Source: Lithodes maja | Lineage: Eukaryota > Arthropoda > Malacostraca > Decapoda > Lithodidae | Length of the DNA: 64,000 nucleotides | Direction: 5' to 3' | Assembly (NCBI GenBank): GCA_037953745.1 | Contig: JBAKBP010007670.1 | Span: 33,625 to 97,624, forward strand | In this document: positions 1 to 9,792 of the stretch, piece by piece | How the letters are laid out: each line of letters opens with the position of its first letter | Position numbering within the stretch: the first letter of the stretch is position 1 | The notes under the pieces: generated by a model | Told to the model about the DNA's origin: nothing | Databases searched by the model: none | What the model saw: only the letters and a program-made list of their open reading frames with translations | Translations under genes and position numbers: made by a program

Positions 1-183
1 TTAGAGAGCTCTACTTAATGCCATTCTACAGGTAAATAACACAGCTACGCTTGGGGATGTGCGGGAATGCGGGAAGCAGTCTGATTAACGAATATACGGT
101 AGCCTAGCCTAGACGTTTTTCGGCCAAAACACCCGGGTTTCGAGGAATATATATATAATACATAGCCGGGGCTGGAGGGTTAA
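1..183. other. Unassigned left edge
   Basis: No coding potential was recognised. The stretch holds a short TAGCCTAGCCTAG duplication near 100 and an AT dinucleotide run near 147-158. An in-frame stop at 181-183 separates it from the integrase reading frame that opens at 184, so the integrase fragment seems to be joined to foreign DNA about here. Confidence 0.4.
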
Positions 184-1013
184 ACTAAAACAGCGGATGA
201 AGTTGCTCATGCACTAGTAACGCATCTCATCTGTCCGTTCTCCTGCCCTAAGACGCTCCTCTCGGACAATGGGTTGGAATTCAAGAACCAGATGATTGCA
301 AGTATCTGTGATATCTTCAATATCAAGCAATCGTACATTGCAGCATACCACCCAGCCTCGAATGGGTTGGTAGAACGCATGAATAGGACACTCCTAGAAG
401 TCCTACGCCATGTAACAAATCCGCTCCATGAAGCGTGGGAAGACTGGCTTCCACAGGTGGCAGCTTGTGTAAACGGCTCTGTAAACTCCTCTACAGGTAA
501 GACGCCACACTACATAGTCTATGGACAAGACAAGATTCTACCATATGACCTGCTATCCAAGCCTAGCTACAATCTAGAGGATTATGCTAAGAGACAACTC
601 CAGGTCTTTAGCAAGATCCACCATCAAGTCCGAGATCATTTACAGGCATCCCGTACAGAAATGATATGAAACAGCACAAAAGAGCACACCAAACTGTTCT
701 TGAAGTAGGTGACAAAGTTATGTGCCTAGACCCGACGAGAATGACTAAGCTCTCGCCGAAGTATAGTGGACCCTATGTCGTTACAGACACAGCATCCGGT
801 AACAAGTATGAGGTTCGAGACCCTACCACAAACAAGGTAGAAGTAATTCATGGTGACAGGTTAAAACGGGTGAGCCCAGAACTCTCCGTAGATGGCCATG
901 TTATACCTGATCCATCACCTTCGGCGGTGCAACCAAATGTACCGACCAAGACTGACTCCGCACAGACAAACGAGTATAGGCGGAAGCTTCGTTCTGCAAG
1001 CAGAGCGTTCTAA
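184..1013 (+). pseudogene. Ty3/gypsy-type integrase, C-terminal half, frameshifted
   Basis: This is the 3' end of a retroelement pol gene. Integrase inserts element cDNA into chromosomes. The reading frame opens at 184 without a start codon. It carries the last two residues of the D,D35E catalytic triad: Asp in SDNG (265-267) and Glu in NGLVER (373-375), exactly 35 residues apart. The first Asp and the zinc-binding N-terminus are missing. A small indel near 661-672 moves the frame, after which 666-1013 continues with the C-terminal domain, including a GPY-type motif at 768-776. Downstream lie hairpin repeats and an env remnant in the same orientation, which is the normal order for an env-bearing gypsy/errantivirus element. 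The family call is firm and the lineage within gypsy is inferred. Confidence 0.85.
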
Positions 1014-1108
1014 GACCACTCTAATAAGAGAGTGAAGCAAGACCACTCTAGTAAGAGAGTGAAGTGAGACCACTCAAGTAAGACCACTCTAGTTAGAGAG
1101 TGAAGTAT
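1012..1108 (+). repeat. Tandem array of short self-complementary units between integrase and env
   Basis: A unit of about 27 bp starting AAGACCACTCTA and ending GAGAGTGAAG is repeated about three and a half times. Each full unit can pair CACTCT with AGAGTG across a loop of about 4 to 6 nt, so the RNA would form a row of small hairpins. The unit end GTGAAGTATTCTAT recurs once more at about 1187-1200, close to a second inverted pair (TATTCTA/TAGAATA). The array fills the gap between the pol stop and the env start. A role in env splicing or expression is speculation. Confidence 0.7.
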
Positions 1109-1241
1109 TCTATACACATCATCGTTCTGTCAACGTCACATATCTGACAGAGCAAGCCATTCCCCATGTACATCCTACTGGGCGAGTGAAGTATTCTATT
1201 AGTACCCCTACGAGTAGAATATTGCCTTTCTCCCGAGAAAG

Positions 1242-1912
1242 ATGGTCTGGTTAATGAAAGCCCTTCTTCTACTTGGAACACTAATTATGGTTGATTCTAC
1301 GACACCCTCGTATCTGAAACCTGGCGCCCTTGTAGCCCAAGTTGGAAGAGTGCTAATTGCGGAAGATGTAGTAGCAGTTCAGTATGATTTCGGAGACATC
1401 TTTGCAATTCCCTGTAGTGTTGAGACGCTCCAACGTCGCCTAGACAAATTACACTCTACATTTACCTTCCTACTGACTAATCAGACGCTGCCCCGTGACT
1501 TACGACTTACAGTTATACTCCAACGCTCACGTGTAGCTCGTATGAATCGTAAATTACGGAAGATCCAATTGGTCCTGCCTGAAGACCCTATCCAGGTAGC
1601 CAAACACGCTCACTCACGGCGTACAAAGGACTTTTCAATTTTGTTGGTTTGATCTCCCATGAGCTCTTTGGAACAGCCCAAGCTTCTGATGTTGAAAAGC
1701 TGGGAAAGAGACTTAGTGTCCTGGAGACAGCAGCAAGAGCCATGAATAGAGTCTTGAATTACGACTCAATAGCAATGAAGGATGTATTCACGACATTTAA
1801 CTCGGTAATTTCGACTATTAATAACTTGACACAAGTAGTTAATTCTCTAGTTTCTGATGGACATTCCACAGATAAAGTAATTTACTTGTCCGAGATCTTG
1901 CAAGCTACTTAG
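1242..1912 (+). pseudogene. Errantivirus/baculovirus-F-like envelope glycoprotein, N-terminal part, broken
   Basis: Reads as the N-terminal part of a class I fusion glycoprotein like those of insect errantiviruses and baculovirus F proteins. The first frame (1242-1652) begins with Met, then a hydrophobic signal-peptide-like segment of about 20 residues. It runs to a basic, furin-like site near 1616-1627. There the frame is broken by a small indel, and the hydrophobic fusion-peptide-like segment and following helical region continue in another frame up to a stop at 1910-1912. The rest of the protein resumes at about 3850, after an antisense LINE. Frameshift, stop and insertion together make this copy non-functional. 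Relationship to F/Env is recognised by layout and local similarity only. Confidence 0.7.
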
Positions 1913-1936
1913 GAAGATGTTAGCGATTTATTTCTG

Positions 1937-3845
1937 GGTACAAAGGAGTACAAAGGAGTACAAAGGAAATCAAGCAACAACAGATCTAGTGACCCTTCTA
2001 GGCTGCTTGTCCTCCAAAACACTGAGGATCAAGTGTCCAAACAGTGGTTTAGAGTGGGTAAGGGAACATTGGAAAGGGAACTACTGCCCTGCCACTAATG
2101 TGGCAGGACTAGGAAGTTAGTAGGGGACATATGGGTTAGTAACTGAGGGGAGGATAAAGTTATTCATTTACAAACGCAGTCAGTCGCGGGTTTGATGCGA
2201 GATATTTGTCTAGGCGGAATTTAAATGAATCAACGGTGCTGCAGTCTATAACGTTTCGGGGAAGCCCATTCCACAAGTTGACAACTCGATTGAAGAAGAA
2301 ATTCTTAGATTCGTGCGAGTTAAAAGATTTACCAATAATTTTGCAACCGTTTCCCCGTGTGTAATTAGATTGGTTGATAGTGAAGTACTTACTACAGTTC
2401 ATATTGTCGATGCCTTTGATGATTTTGAACACTTGAATTAAGTCGCCTCTTAATCTGCGCTGGGTTAAAGGAAATAGATTTAATTCTCTAAGACGCTCTT
2501 CGTATGGTTTGTTCTTTAGGCTAGGTATCATTTTGGTAACTCTACGTTGAACTCGTTCTAGCTTGTTTATATCTTTTTGGTAATAAGGGCACCAGGATTG
2601 AACGCAGTATTCCAGAAGAGGGCGGACTAAGGAATTGTAAAGGGTTAGGATAACTTCTTTGGATTTATGCTCAAATGACCTGCCTATAAAGCCAATTATT
2701 TTGTTTGCCTTCTTAACAACTTCTGAACATTGTTGACTCGGTTTTAGGTTACTCGATATTGTTACTCCCAGATCAGTTTCTCTGTTTACATTCTTAAGCT
2801 GAGTGCCATTCATCGAATAGTTTGCTTTCTCATTTAGGTATCCGACATGTAGTACTTTACATTTATCCGCATTGAAACTCATTTGCCAAATTTGGGCCCA
2901 ACATGACAATTTATCTAGATTGTGTTGCATATCGTCAACTTGTTCTTTTGAGAGTACGCTATTTGCAATTTTTGTATCGTCAGCAAATTTTGAGATTGTG
3001 CAGGTGAGACCCTCATCTATGTCGTTGATGTAAATTAGAAAGAGAATTGGTCCTAGTACCGATCCCTGGGGTACCCCGCTACTTACATTGGTCCATTTAG
3101 ATGCCTTACCGTTTATGACTACTCTTTGCTTTCTGTTGTTGAGCCAATTTTCTATCCATTTCAACACACCGTCTTGTATTCCATGCGCTTTTAGTTTTAG
3201 CAGTAAACGTTTGTGGGGAACTTTGTCAAAGGCCTTTTGAAAATCAAGGTATATAATATCTACAGCTTTACTCTCATCGTAGAGGTTGAGGATATCGTGG
3301 AAGAAGTCTAAGAGGTTTGTTAAACAGGAACGTTTTTTACGAAAGCCGTGTTGAGTATCTTTAAGTATGTTATTTTCCTCTAAGTGATTTACGAGTCTGT
3401 CTCGTATGACCGTTTCTAGCATTTTACATACAACTGAGGTTAAGCTAATTGGACGATAGTTACTGGGTAGGGATTTGCTGCCTTTTTTGAATATCGGTGT
3501 TACGTTGGCTAGCTTCCACTGATCAGGCATAGTTCCAGACTGCAAGGATTTATTGAATAGTAATGTCAGTGGTTTGGAGAGCTCATTCTTAGCTTCCTTT
3601 AGAACTCTAGGCGAGATTGTATCAGGTCCTGGCGTTTTATTTACTTTGAGTTTATCTAAACAATTCAATACTTCTCTCTCTGTAACGGTAATATTGCTTA
3701 GAAGATCTGAATTATCAATCTGAATCGGCGATGGTGTAGGGATATCACTGAGGTCTTCGGTTGTAAAAACTGATGCAAAGAAGGTATTGAGGGCATTACT
3801 CATTTGTACTTCGTCTTTGGTGTATTCTCCGAAGGTGTACGAAGA
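1937..3845 (-). mobile_element. 5'-truncated CR1/L2-like LINE inserted antisense in env
   Basis: A non-LTR retrotransposon 3' part lying antisense inside the env remnant. It is bounded by env sequence on both sides (1912 and about 3850). In element orientation it comprises a truncated RT ORF, a 3' UTR of about 200 bp and a terminal run of three 10-bp units (GTACAAAGGA on the plus strand, 1938-1967). A short terminal tandem repeat in place of poly(A) is typical of the CR1/L2 group. No convincing target-site duplication was seen, also usual for CR1-like insertions. Exact ends are approximate. Confidence 0.75.
2160..3803 (-). CDS. Reverse transcriptase of CR1/L2-like LINE, EN domain missing
   Basis: A 547-residue open frame with the RT of a non-LTR retrotransposon, which primes cDNA synthesis at nicked chromosomal DNA. 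Visible RT blocks in order are SNYRPISLTS, LDFQKAFDKV, SGVPQGSVLGP, the catalytic FADD (plus-strand 2976-2987) and the LGVTIS thumb entry. The C-terminal part ends with the W-N-LP segment common in CR1-like RTs. The frame stays open upstream of the annotated Met to about 3838, so that Met is internal. The endonuclease and ORF1 are absent because the insertion is 5'-truncated. There is no internal stop, so it is younger than the env it interrupts. Confidence 0.88.
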   Translation of the reverse strand: MSNALNTFFASVFTTEDLSDIPTPSPIQIDNSDLLSNITVTEREVLNCLDKLKVNKTPGPDTISPRVLKEAKNELSKPLTLLFNKSLQSGTMPDQWKLANVTPIFKKGSKSLPSNYRPISLTSVVCKMLETVIRDRLVNHLEENNILKDTQHGFRKKRSCLTNLLDFFHDILNLYDESKAVDIIYLDFQKAFDKVPHKRLLLKLKAHGIQDGVLKWIENWLNNRKQRVVINGKASKWTNVSSGVPQGSVLGPILFLIYINDIDEGLTCTISKFADDTKIANSVLSKEQVDDMQHNLDKLSCWAQIWQMSFNADKCKVLHVGYLNEKANYSMNGTQLKNVNRETDLGVTISSNLKPSQQCSEVVKKANKIIGFIGRSFEHKSKEVILTLYNSLVRPLLEYCVQSWCPYYQKDINKLERVQRRVTKMIPSLKNKPYEERLRELNLFPLTQRRLRGDLIQVFKIIKGIDNMNCSKYFTINQSNYTRGNGCKIIGKSFNSHESKNFFFNRVVNLWNGLPRNVIDCSTVDSFKFRLDKYLASNPRLTAFVNE

Positions 3846-3849
3846 GGGT

Positions 3850-4858
3850 TATAGCAAATCTTGTTGATGCTGCCCTAAGCCGAGTCACCAGTGACCTAGT
3901 ACCTGTAGAACATCTCAGTACGGCAATAGAGATAGCGAAAGACCAGTATTCCCTGATGCCGCTATTTGAAGCAGGTGAATGTGAGTTCTACTACCCTCTC
4001 TTGGAAGCAGCTCTTACACACTCATCAATTTTAGTCCACATCCCATTCAAGTCCTCACACATGTTCAATGCTTGGAAAATTATCCCGTTCCCGTTTCTCG
4101 TAGACGGAAGATTACTAACCGTGACTGACACAGCGGACATGATGCTCGTCTCCGACGACCTTCAACTTGTGACTCTGACTGACAATGACGCACTTAACTT
4201 ATGTAGGTCCTCGTATCTTCATCTATATGTGTGTCCAGCTTATGTGTTTTCCTTTACGTCCCTGGACAAAACTGCATGCGAACTTACCTTGACTCAAACC
4301 ACTGTGACTGACACTGGAGCTATGAAAGACTGTACTTACGCCCCGGCTCCTCAGCTCCCCGTGTTTCATAAACACTTCCTAGATATTCAGTTCTTTTACT
4401 TCCCTAACCAGACCCAGGTGTCTCTCATTTGTCAAGATTCTAAAAATATATTTCATGCACAAGGGATGTATCAGGCCCCTGATCACTGTGAAGTAAGGAG
4501 TTCACTCATTCATTCTCTACCTTCTCATCAGCACCTCGCCCTGGTTACTAACCTCTCTTCTGAGTTCATCCCAATTAACATTTTTTTCACAGGCAACTCT
4601 TCAGAGCTGATCATCAAGTCACGTAGCATTAAAATGTTAAATGCATTGAATTCTTCTGAGTTTACTAATCTCATTAGTTCATCTCTCCCCATGTCCACCA
4701 GCCCAGACGTTATCTATCCTACAGTACTAACCCCTCCCTTGGCTCTCTCAGTAATAATTCTAATCCTTGTAGGCCTCTTCCTTCGCCTATCTTTCAGGGT
4801 TGATCGCCTGACTCGTAGACGTAAGGCTAAGCTGGCAACTGCCGAGGCGACTGTGTAA
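3850..4858 (+). pseudogene. Envelope glycoprotein, C-terminal part with membrane anchor
   Basis: Continuation of the interrupted env. The frame is open from about 3853, upstream of the first Met at 3956, so that Met is not a start. It has several N-glycosylation sequons, cysteines spaced through the ectodomain, a strongly hydrophobic segment of about 20 residues near 4731-4790 and a short basic cytoplasmic tail. This matches the membrane-anchored fusion subunit of errantivirus/F-type Env proteins. The segment itself has no stop, but it is cut off from its N-terminal part by the antisense LINE at 1937-3845. Confidence 0.7.
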
Positions 4859-5020
4859 GTTGGTTCTTACCTGTTCATACTTTCTTTGGCATTGCTATAC
4901 ACTGGGAATAGCATTATGTAAGTCATAGGGATGATAGGGATGATATATATATGTTCGATGGGCCTCACTTTACGTGGCCGAGCGGTGAAACAGCGCATTT
5001 TGAGCGACTGTACACTCTAG
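4859..5020 (+). other. Env 3' flank, possible polypurine tract and LTR start
   Basis: Non-coding. A purine-rich doubled GGGATGATA at about 4929-4945 is followed by TGTTCGATGG, which could be a polypurine tract and the TG start of a 3' LTR. A LINE begins at about 5022, so any LTR would be split. Weakly supported. Confidence 0.25.
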
Positions 5021-6450
5021 GGTAACTCATTTTTCCGTCTGTGTACTCATACCTCATGCTTCCCAGTACCCTGGAAAGAAGGAAACATCCATCCAGTTCC
5101 TAAAAAAGGTGCCTCTTCAGATCCATCAAACTACAGACCAATAGCTATAACTTCCACTCTTGGTAAAGTCTTTGAAATTATATTAAATAATCACATAATT
5201 AAGCATCTTGAGAATAATAAATTAATCAGTGATAGGCAATATGGTTTTAGACGATGTCGATCAACTGCAGACATGCTTTGCCTTCTTACACATCAAATCA
5301 ACCAAGCTACAGACCAACATGGTGAAACACATACAATAGCACTGGATATATCAAAGGCATTTGATAGAGTCTGGCATCAATCCTTATTGTCGAAGATGTC
5401 ACACTACGGCCTTGCATCATTAGTTCCACTAATTTCTTCTTATCTTCATAACAGAAAAATATGTGTAATGGTAGATGGCCTTTATTCTCAATTTCACTCA
5501 ATAAATGCTGGTGTTCCCCAGGGATCAGTTTTGGCCCCAATTCTGTTCCTCATTCATATCAATGATCTCATATCTACCACTCATAATCCAATACATTCCT
5601 ACGCAGATGACTCAACACTCCACAGTTCCTTCACATTTACCAATTCTTTCACCCAACCCGATCTTATAAATTCAAAAATAAACACTGCAATTTCTCTGAA
5701 CCAGGACCTTTCTAGAATTAATGGATGGGGACAAAAGAATCTAGTTTCCTTTAATGCACAGAAAACCAAATACATTCAATTTTCTAACCGACAGAATCTC
5801 ACTGACTCCCATATATTTTGTAATGATGTAAATATTCCCACTTCCCCTAGTATTGACATTCTCGGTGTAACATTAACTACTAACTTGAGCTGGACACATT
5901 ATGTTAGAAGCATTGCTAAGAATGCCTCTAAAAAACTGGGACTCCTGTACAGAGTTCGAGAATTCTTCACTGACGAGCAGTTGGCCGTGATATATAAAAG
6001 TCATGTGCGTTCTCAGATGGATTACTGTTCACGTCTGTGGGGTGGAAGTGGAGTGGTTGCATTGAGGCAGTTGGACAAAATTCAAAATAAAGCTATTAGA
6101 TTAATCAATAACCCTGCAATCACACAGGACCTTCCTACATTATCCATACGAAGAAACGTTGCATCCCTTGCATTATTCTACAGATATTTTCACAGCAATT
6201 GTTCCGAGGAACTTGCTTCAATTGTGCCGCCTCTCCACATCTTTCCGCGTAGAACTAGGGCAGCTGAGAGCGCCCATGAATTTACACTTTCTCCTCCACA
6301 ATGCAGAACTTCTGCTTATCAGAATTAATTTATCCCCAGAGCTACTACTCTTTGGAATTCACTTCCCTCGAATTGCTTTCCACAAACTTACAATCTGCAA
6401 ATGTTTAAATCCAGTTGTTACAAACATTTTATGAATGGAGGATGCCTTTA
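5021..6450 (+). pseudogene. Jockey-like reverse transcriptase with one in-frame stop
   Basis: The reading frame is open from 5021, well before the first internal Met at 5273. RT blocks are PVPKKG, SNYRPIAITS, LDISKAFDRV, AGVPQGSVLAP and the catalytic YADD at 5600-5611. A TAA at 6326-6328 interrupts the protein. The same frame then continues with the family-typical TTLWNSLPSN segment to a natural stop near 6448-6450. The single nonsense change and the missing EN and ORF1 make it inactive. Confidence 0.82.
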
Positions 6451-6526
6451 GGCACATGGACCTTTTTGTTTTACCTGTGTTTTTCCTTCCTCCGTTCATT
6501 GTCTCTTTAAAAAAAAAAAAAAAAAA
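5022..6526 (+). mobile_element. 5'-truncated Jockey-like LINE with poly(A) tail
   Basis: A non-LTR element entering in the RT domain and ending in a poly(A) run of 17 at about 6509-6526. It is in the same orientation as the env remnant. It is distinct from the LINE at 50797-53271 but clearly of the same clade, sharing several RT blocks and a poly(A) end. The bases TAACTC occur on both sides (about 5023 and 6541) and may be a trace of a target duplication. Confidence 0.75.
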
Positions 6527-6528
6527 TA

Positions 6529-7000
6529 TATAATCACTTGTATAACTCTCACCCTTATAACAGTTATTCACTTACTTAAGTATACTACTGAGCATTCTAG
6601 TTGGGAATGATCTCCCTATAGACAGATCATCTCCCCCACCTATAAAAGGACTTGGTACAATTCTTGCAGAGTAAGCAAGCATTCCCACGGCCTTCTTAAA
6701 GTATTGCAGCAACTCCAATATGATTGCTAGCAACATGTATCGTATGACTCCACACTGGTCAGAAGCCAGCACGCTCGAGCCCCCAGGCATTGACCAGTAG
6801 CAGAACAGACAGCCATTAGGAAGGTTTACCCTTCATTCGGCCATGGTAATTTATACAGGGACATAAATTATACAGTGACATATACAGTGCGATACAGTGC
6901 GATAATTAGTATGTATACCATTATATATTTTCGCTATTCTTATTCTTTATTCTTTTACAGGAAAGATTATAATCACAGGAATATAGCTCAATCTAATTGC
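6529..7000 (+). promoter_or_regulatory. Possible LTR remnant with TATA box
   Basis: AT-rich non-coding sequence after the LINE tail. A canonical TATAAAAG lies at 6641-6648 behind a pyrimidine-rich stretch. This could be the promoter part of the 3' LTR of the env-bearing element, split by the LINE, but no second LTR copy exists in the window to confirm it. Short ATACAGTG repeats occur at about 6870-6903. Confidence 0.3.
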
Positions 7001-7655
7001 TTTATAATAAGCTGTAGGTATTTCCCAGTCGGGTAGCTACAATACCTACAAAGACAATCAATAACTCAAACCAGCCCCTAATTAAGCATAATCTATTTTT
7101 CTGGTAATAAAACCCTAGAAAACCCAACAGTGTCTTTACTTCAAATCAATACCTTAACAAGTTACCTTTCAACATGTTTTTACAGTGAAAACCTCAACTA
7201 CAAGCATAATCAAGGACAATTAAGGTAAGAGGTAAAAAGGGCAAACATAAAGTCACCGCTACATAATTGGTTGGCAGCGTATATTGAGATTCGTGTTCAC
7301 CAAATCGAAAACACAATTAAAATAAAACCTCCAAAGAGCAAACAAAAGCACTAGGAAAAAAAAGCAATTAGAAAAACATTAGCATAACAGAGCTAAGTGG
7401 AAAGAAAAACATTGATGAATGATAACAAAATAGAAGTGGATTCAGAGTGAACTGGTACTATAACTCAGTACCCAGCACATCAGTGCTGACCTCAGCATTT
7501 CCTTCACTGAGCCAATGAGTCACGGTGAGCCCGCGCGCCAGCAACTCGCCCCAGCATCTCAACCCTAGACACACACACACGCACGCACGCACACCACGCC
7601 CAGGCCAGGGTATGACGTGTGTGTGAACTGTGACGTCACAGGAATTGGTGACGAC
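7001..7655. other. Unassigned spacer left of element A
   Basis: No ORF of note. It contains a CA/CGCA dinucleotide run at about 7568-7594 and a perfect CRE palindrome TGACGTCA at 7631-7638. The last four bases before element A (7656-7659, ATAA) are its target-site duplication. Confidence 0.5.
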
Positions 7656-7878
7656 ATAATGTGACGTTGACCACTCCGTTAGAACCGCATGGCTTGTCCT
7701 ACAGTGACTCGCTAGGATCGCCAGGGCAGTGGATGGGGCTACAGTTTATGTATTAGAGTGTGCTTTATTTCATATGAAAGCTCGTGTCATGGGCAGTCCA
7801 GAAAGGCTCTTTGTTTTCGCCCATGTCAAGGCTTTATATATTTAATTGTAAAGTATATGTTTTGTCATTAACTAGTAA

Positions 7879-8019
7879 CTGTCTTCGTGGTGCGATGCAT
7901 AAGGTGTTGATTTTCGGTGTGAGCATCCTGGATTCGAATCCACGGACTGCCACATGTGTTTGTAAATTTCATTAATCGATTTTAGGAGTATAGTTGGTTG
8001 TTGGAAGGAACATAATAAA
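7879..8019 (+). mobile_element. tRNA-Arg-derived SINE inside the 5' LTR
   Basis: A 141-bp insert missing from the 3' LTR, which explains the full length difference between the two LTRs. Positions 7881-7952 read as a degenerate tRNA. There is an A-box-like TGGTGCGATGCATAAGG, an anticodon arm with TCG in the loop, a B-box GGATTCGAATCC, and CCA at 7950-7952. The acceptor stem has at least two mismatches, so it is not a working tRNA. About 67 bp of unrelated tail ends in CATAATAAA. The A-box and anticodon resemble tRNA-Arg(UCG). Because it sits in one LTR only, it inserted after element A integrated. Confidence 0.7.
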
Positions 8020-8093
8020 TGATAGGATCTGGGAGAGAGAGAGGGAGTAGAACGGAGTGAGAGGGGGCGCGCAGTGTTTTTTGTCCCGCTCGA

Positions 8094-8243
8094 TGACGTC
8101 ACGGCTGGCTGCTTCGCGGGGGTTGGTGGAGAGGGGTCCTTCCCATGCTGCTAGTGGCTGGACGACTTGCAACCGCTAGTTTCCCACGCGGCTCGAGCTA
8201 GTGCGAAGTATATATACTAGTTCCTCGCCACTCTCTCCCTCAG
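8094..8243 (+). promoter_or_regulatory. LTR core promoter: CRE, TATA box and TCAG initiator
   Basis: A perfect cAMP-response-type palindrome TGACGTCA at 8094-8101 lies upstream of TATATATA at 8209-8216. TCAG follows at 8240-8243, placing the initiator A about 33 bp downstream of the first TATA base, the normal arthropod spacing. The same arrangement is in the 3' LTR. Function is inferred from position. Confidence 0.6.
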
Positions 8244-9577
8244 ATCTGGTTTCTAGAACACACTCATCTTTTTTCCCTTGCTATCTGTTCCCGCTCCGCC
8301 CCTGAGAATCTTTTCCTCGGCCTATCTCTCATTTTCCATATCTTTCACCACCTTTATTAACATTATATCCCCTCTGGTTAACTCTGCAAAATCAGCTTCA
8401 TGCTGGCCAGTTGTATTGTGTGTTAAGGTCTGGTATAACCTATGTATGTTAGTTGTTGAGATAAGTGGATCACGAAGCATTGGTTGGCTTTCATATTGCT
8501 GCTCCTATAATTATTAGTGTTCTGCTGGATTAGATAATGCTAGACTGGGAGTCTGATATAAAAGGTATTGTTTCCTATGAGTGCTGGCTTTAGTTAAAAG
8601 CGGCACGACATACCTGAGAACTGGAGTTGATTGAGTAAATCCTAGTCTGTGTGCCATTGAGAGTAGAGCATGCACGAATGAGGGCTTTTTGCCTATACCA
8701 TTCTGCACTGTTCTAGTCTCGATTGTTTGTCTTTGAGGTACGCCAGGAGAACGCTTAATACTTCGGTATTAAGGTTTCTCAAGAGAGCTACCCTTCAGTA
8801 TAACGTAATATTTGACACACAGACTTGAGATTTGCACTAGGCTATGCAGCATGCCATGCACACCAGTATCTCGTATCATTGACTCTAGCTAGACTTTATC
8901 AATCATAGTAGACATTAAGTATATTAACCTAATTACTCTTTTTATGCATACCCATTTATGATTACACAAGCATTTCGCAGCCTAGTTTGATGTATTGAGA
9001 CACAAACGACTTAGGCTCTTTTTGTTGATAGGAATACTGTATTGTGGCGATTATTATTAGTGTTGTAGTGTTTAGGATATTCTTGGCTCCGACGGCATTA
9101 TATATTCTGCCTTTTTGTGTGCATAGCCTGCACGAGCATTGTTCCACTGCCTGCCTTTTTGGGTTCCATTTCCGATACGAGCATCTTTATAACATCTAAC
9201 ATTTAAAGAAGATTCCTTGTTTGTGTTGAAGGACTTTAGTGCACTTTCTTTCATGCAGGAGTGCCTGACATTTATTGATTAAAGTAACGTAAGCTGTAAC
9301 TTCTCTTACCACCTTACTTTGTATACCATAACCAAGCACCTTCGGTTATAGGTAGTAATAGGCTGTTTTCACATAACATTAAGCCTAGAGTAGACGCACA
9401 TTTATTGAGAGTTTGATAGCCTATTGTTGCATATAGAACTCTGTAGAGTATTTGTGTTCTTTGTTCACTGGGAATATACTTCAGAGGTTGGAGCTAGCGC
9501 TTTCCGTTGTAACATTTATGCCATTACTAGTCCAATGAATAAGAGCCCTGATATATTTGAACCCCAGTCGTAACAAA

Positions 9578-9596
9578 TGGCGACCTTACCTAGGAT
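9578..9596 (+). other. Primer binding site of element A
   Basis: TGGCGACC follows the 5' LTR after a 2-bp spacer, the standard start of a tRNA-complementary primer site (complement of GGUCGCCA). Elements B and C have the same TGGCGACCTT start with the same 2-bp spacer. A tRNA-Arg primer is plausible because arthropod tRNA-Arg species can end in GGUCG-CCA, but the match was not searched. Confidence 0.7.
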
Positions 9597-9792
9597 TTGG
9601 TGAACCTACATTTATTAGCAGGGAACATTTGTTGTTTTGGAGAATATTTTGCGGGGATCAGCAAGAATAATTTTTTTTTTGCAACATAGTATAGCCCTGA
9701 GTATTTCCGAGAATTTTTGTGTGTATATCGAGGTATAAGAGTTTGGGGTGCTTCTTTTCTGAATATTGTGGTGAAAATTTTGTGTGTGCATC

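Larger units (their letters stand above)
7660..9575 (+). repeat. 5' LTR of element A
   Basis: 1916 bp, TG...CA termini. Identical in layout to the 3' LTR at 13804-15578 except for the extra 141 bp at 7879-8019 and about seven substitutions (for example CGTAACA against TGTAACA near the end). The small ORFs within it also occur in the 3' LTR and show no protein-like features. Confidence 0.92.

Noticed and set aside
2160..2500. The LINE at 1937-3845 as part of the LTR element pol
   Set aside because: It is antisense, of non-LTR RT type, and env sequence resumes on both sides, so it is a separate insertion.
7881..7952. Functional tRNA-Arg gene
   Set aside because: The acceptor stem has at least two mismatches, an extra base precedes CCA, and it sits in an insert with a SINE-like tail. 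A tRNA-derived SINE fits better.
8278..8517. 79-codon ORF, repeated at 14281-14520
   Set aside because: It is simply duplicated with the LTR and overlaps the region just downstream of the predicted promoter. No domain or conservation across LTR families.
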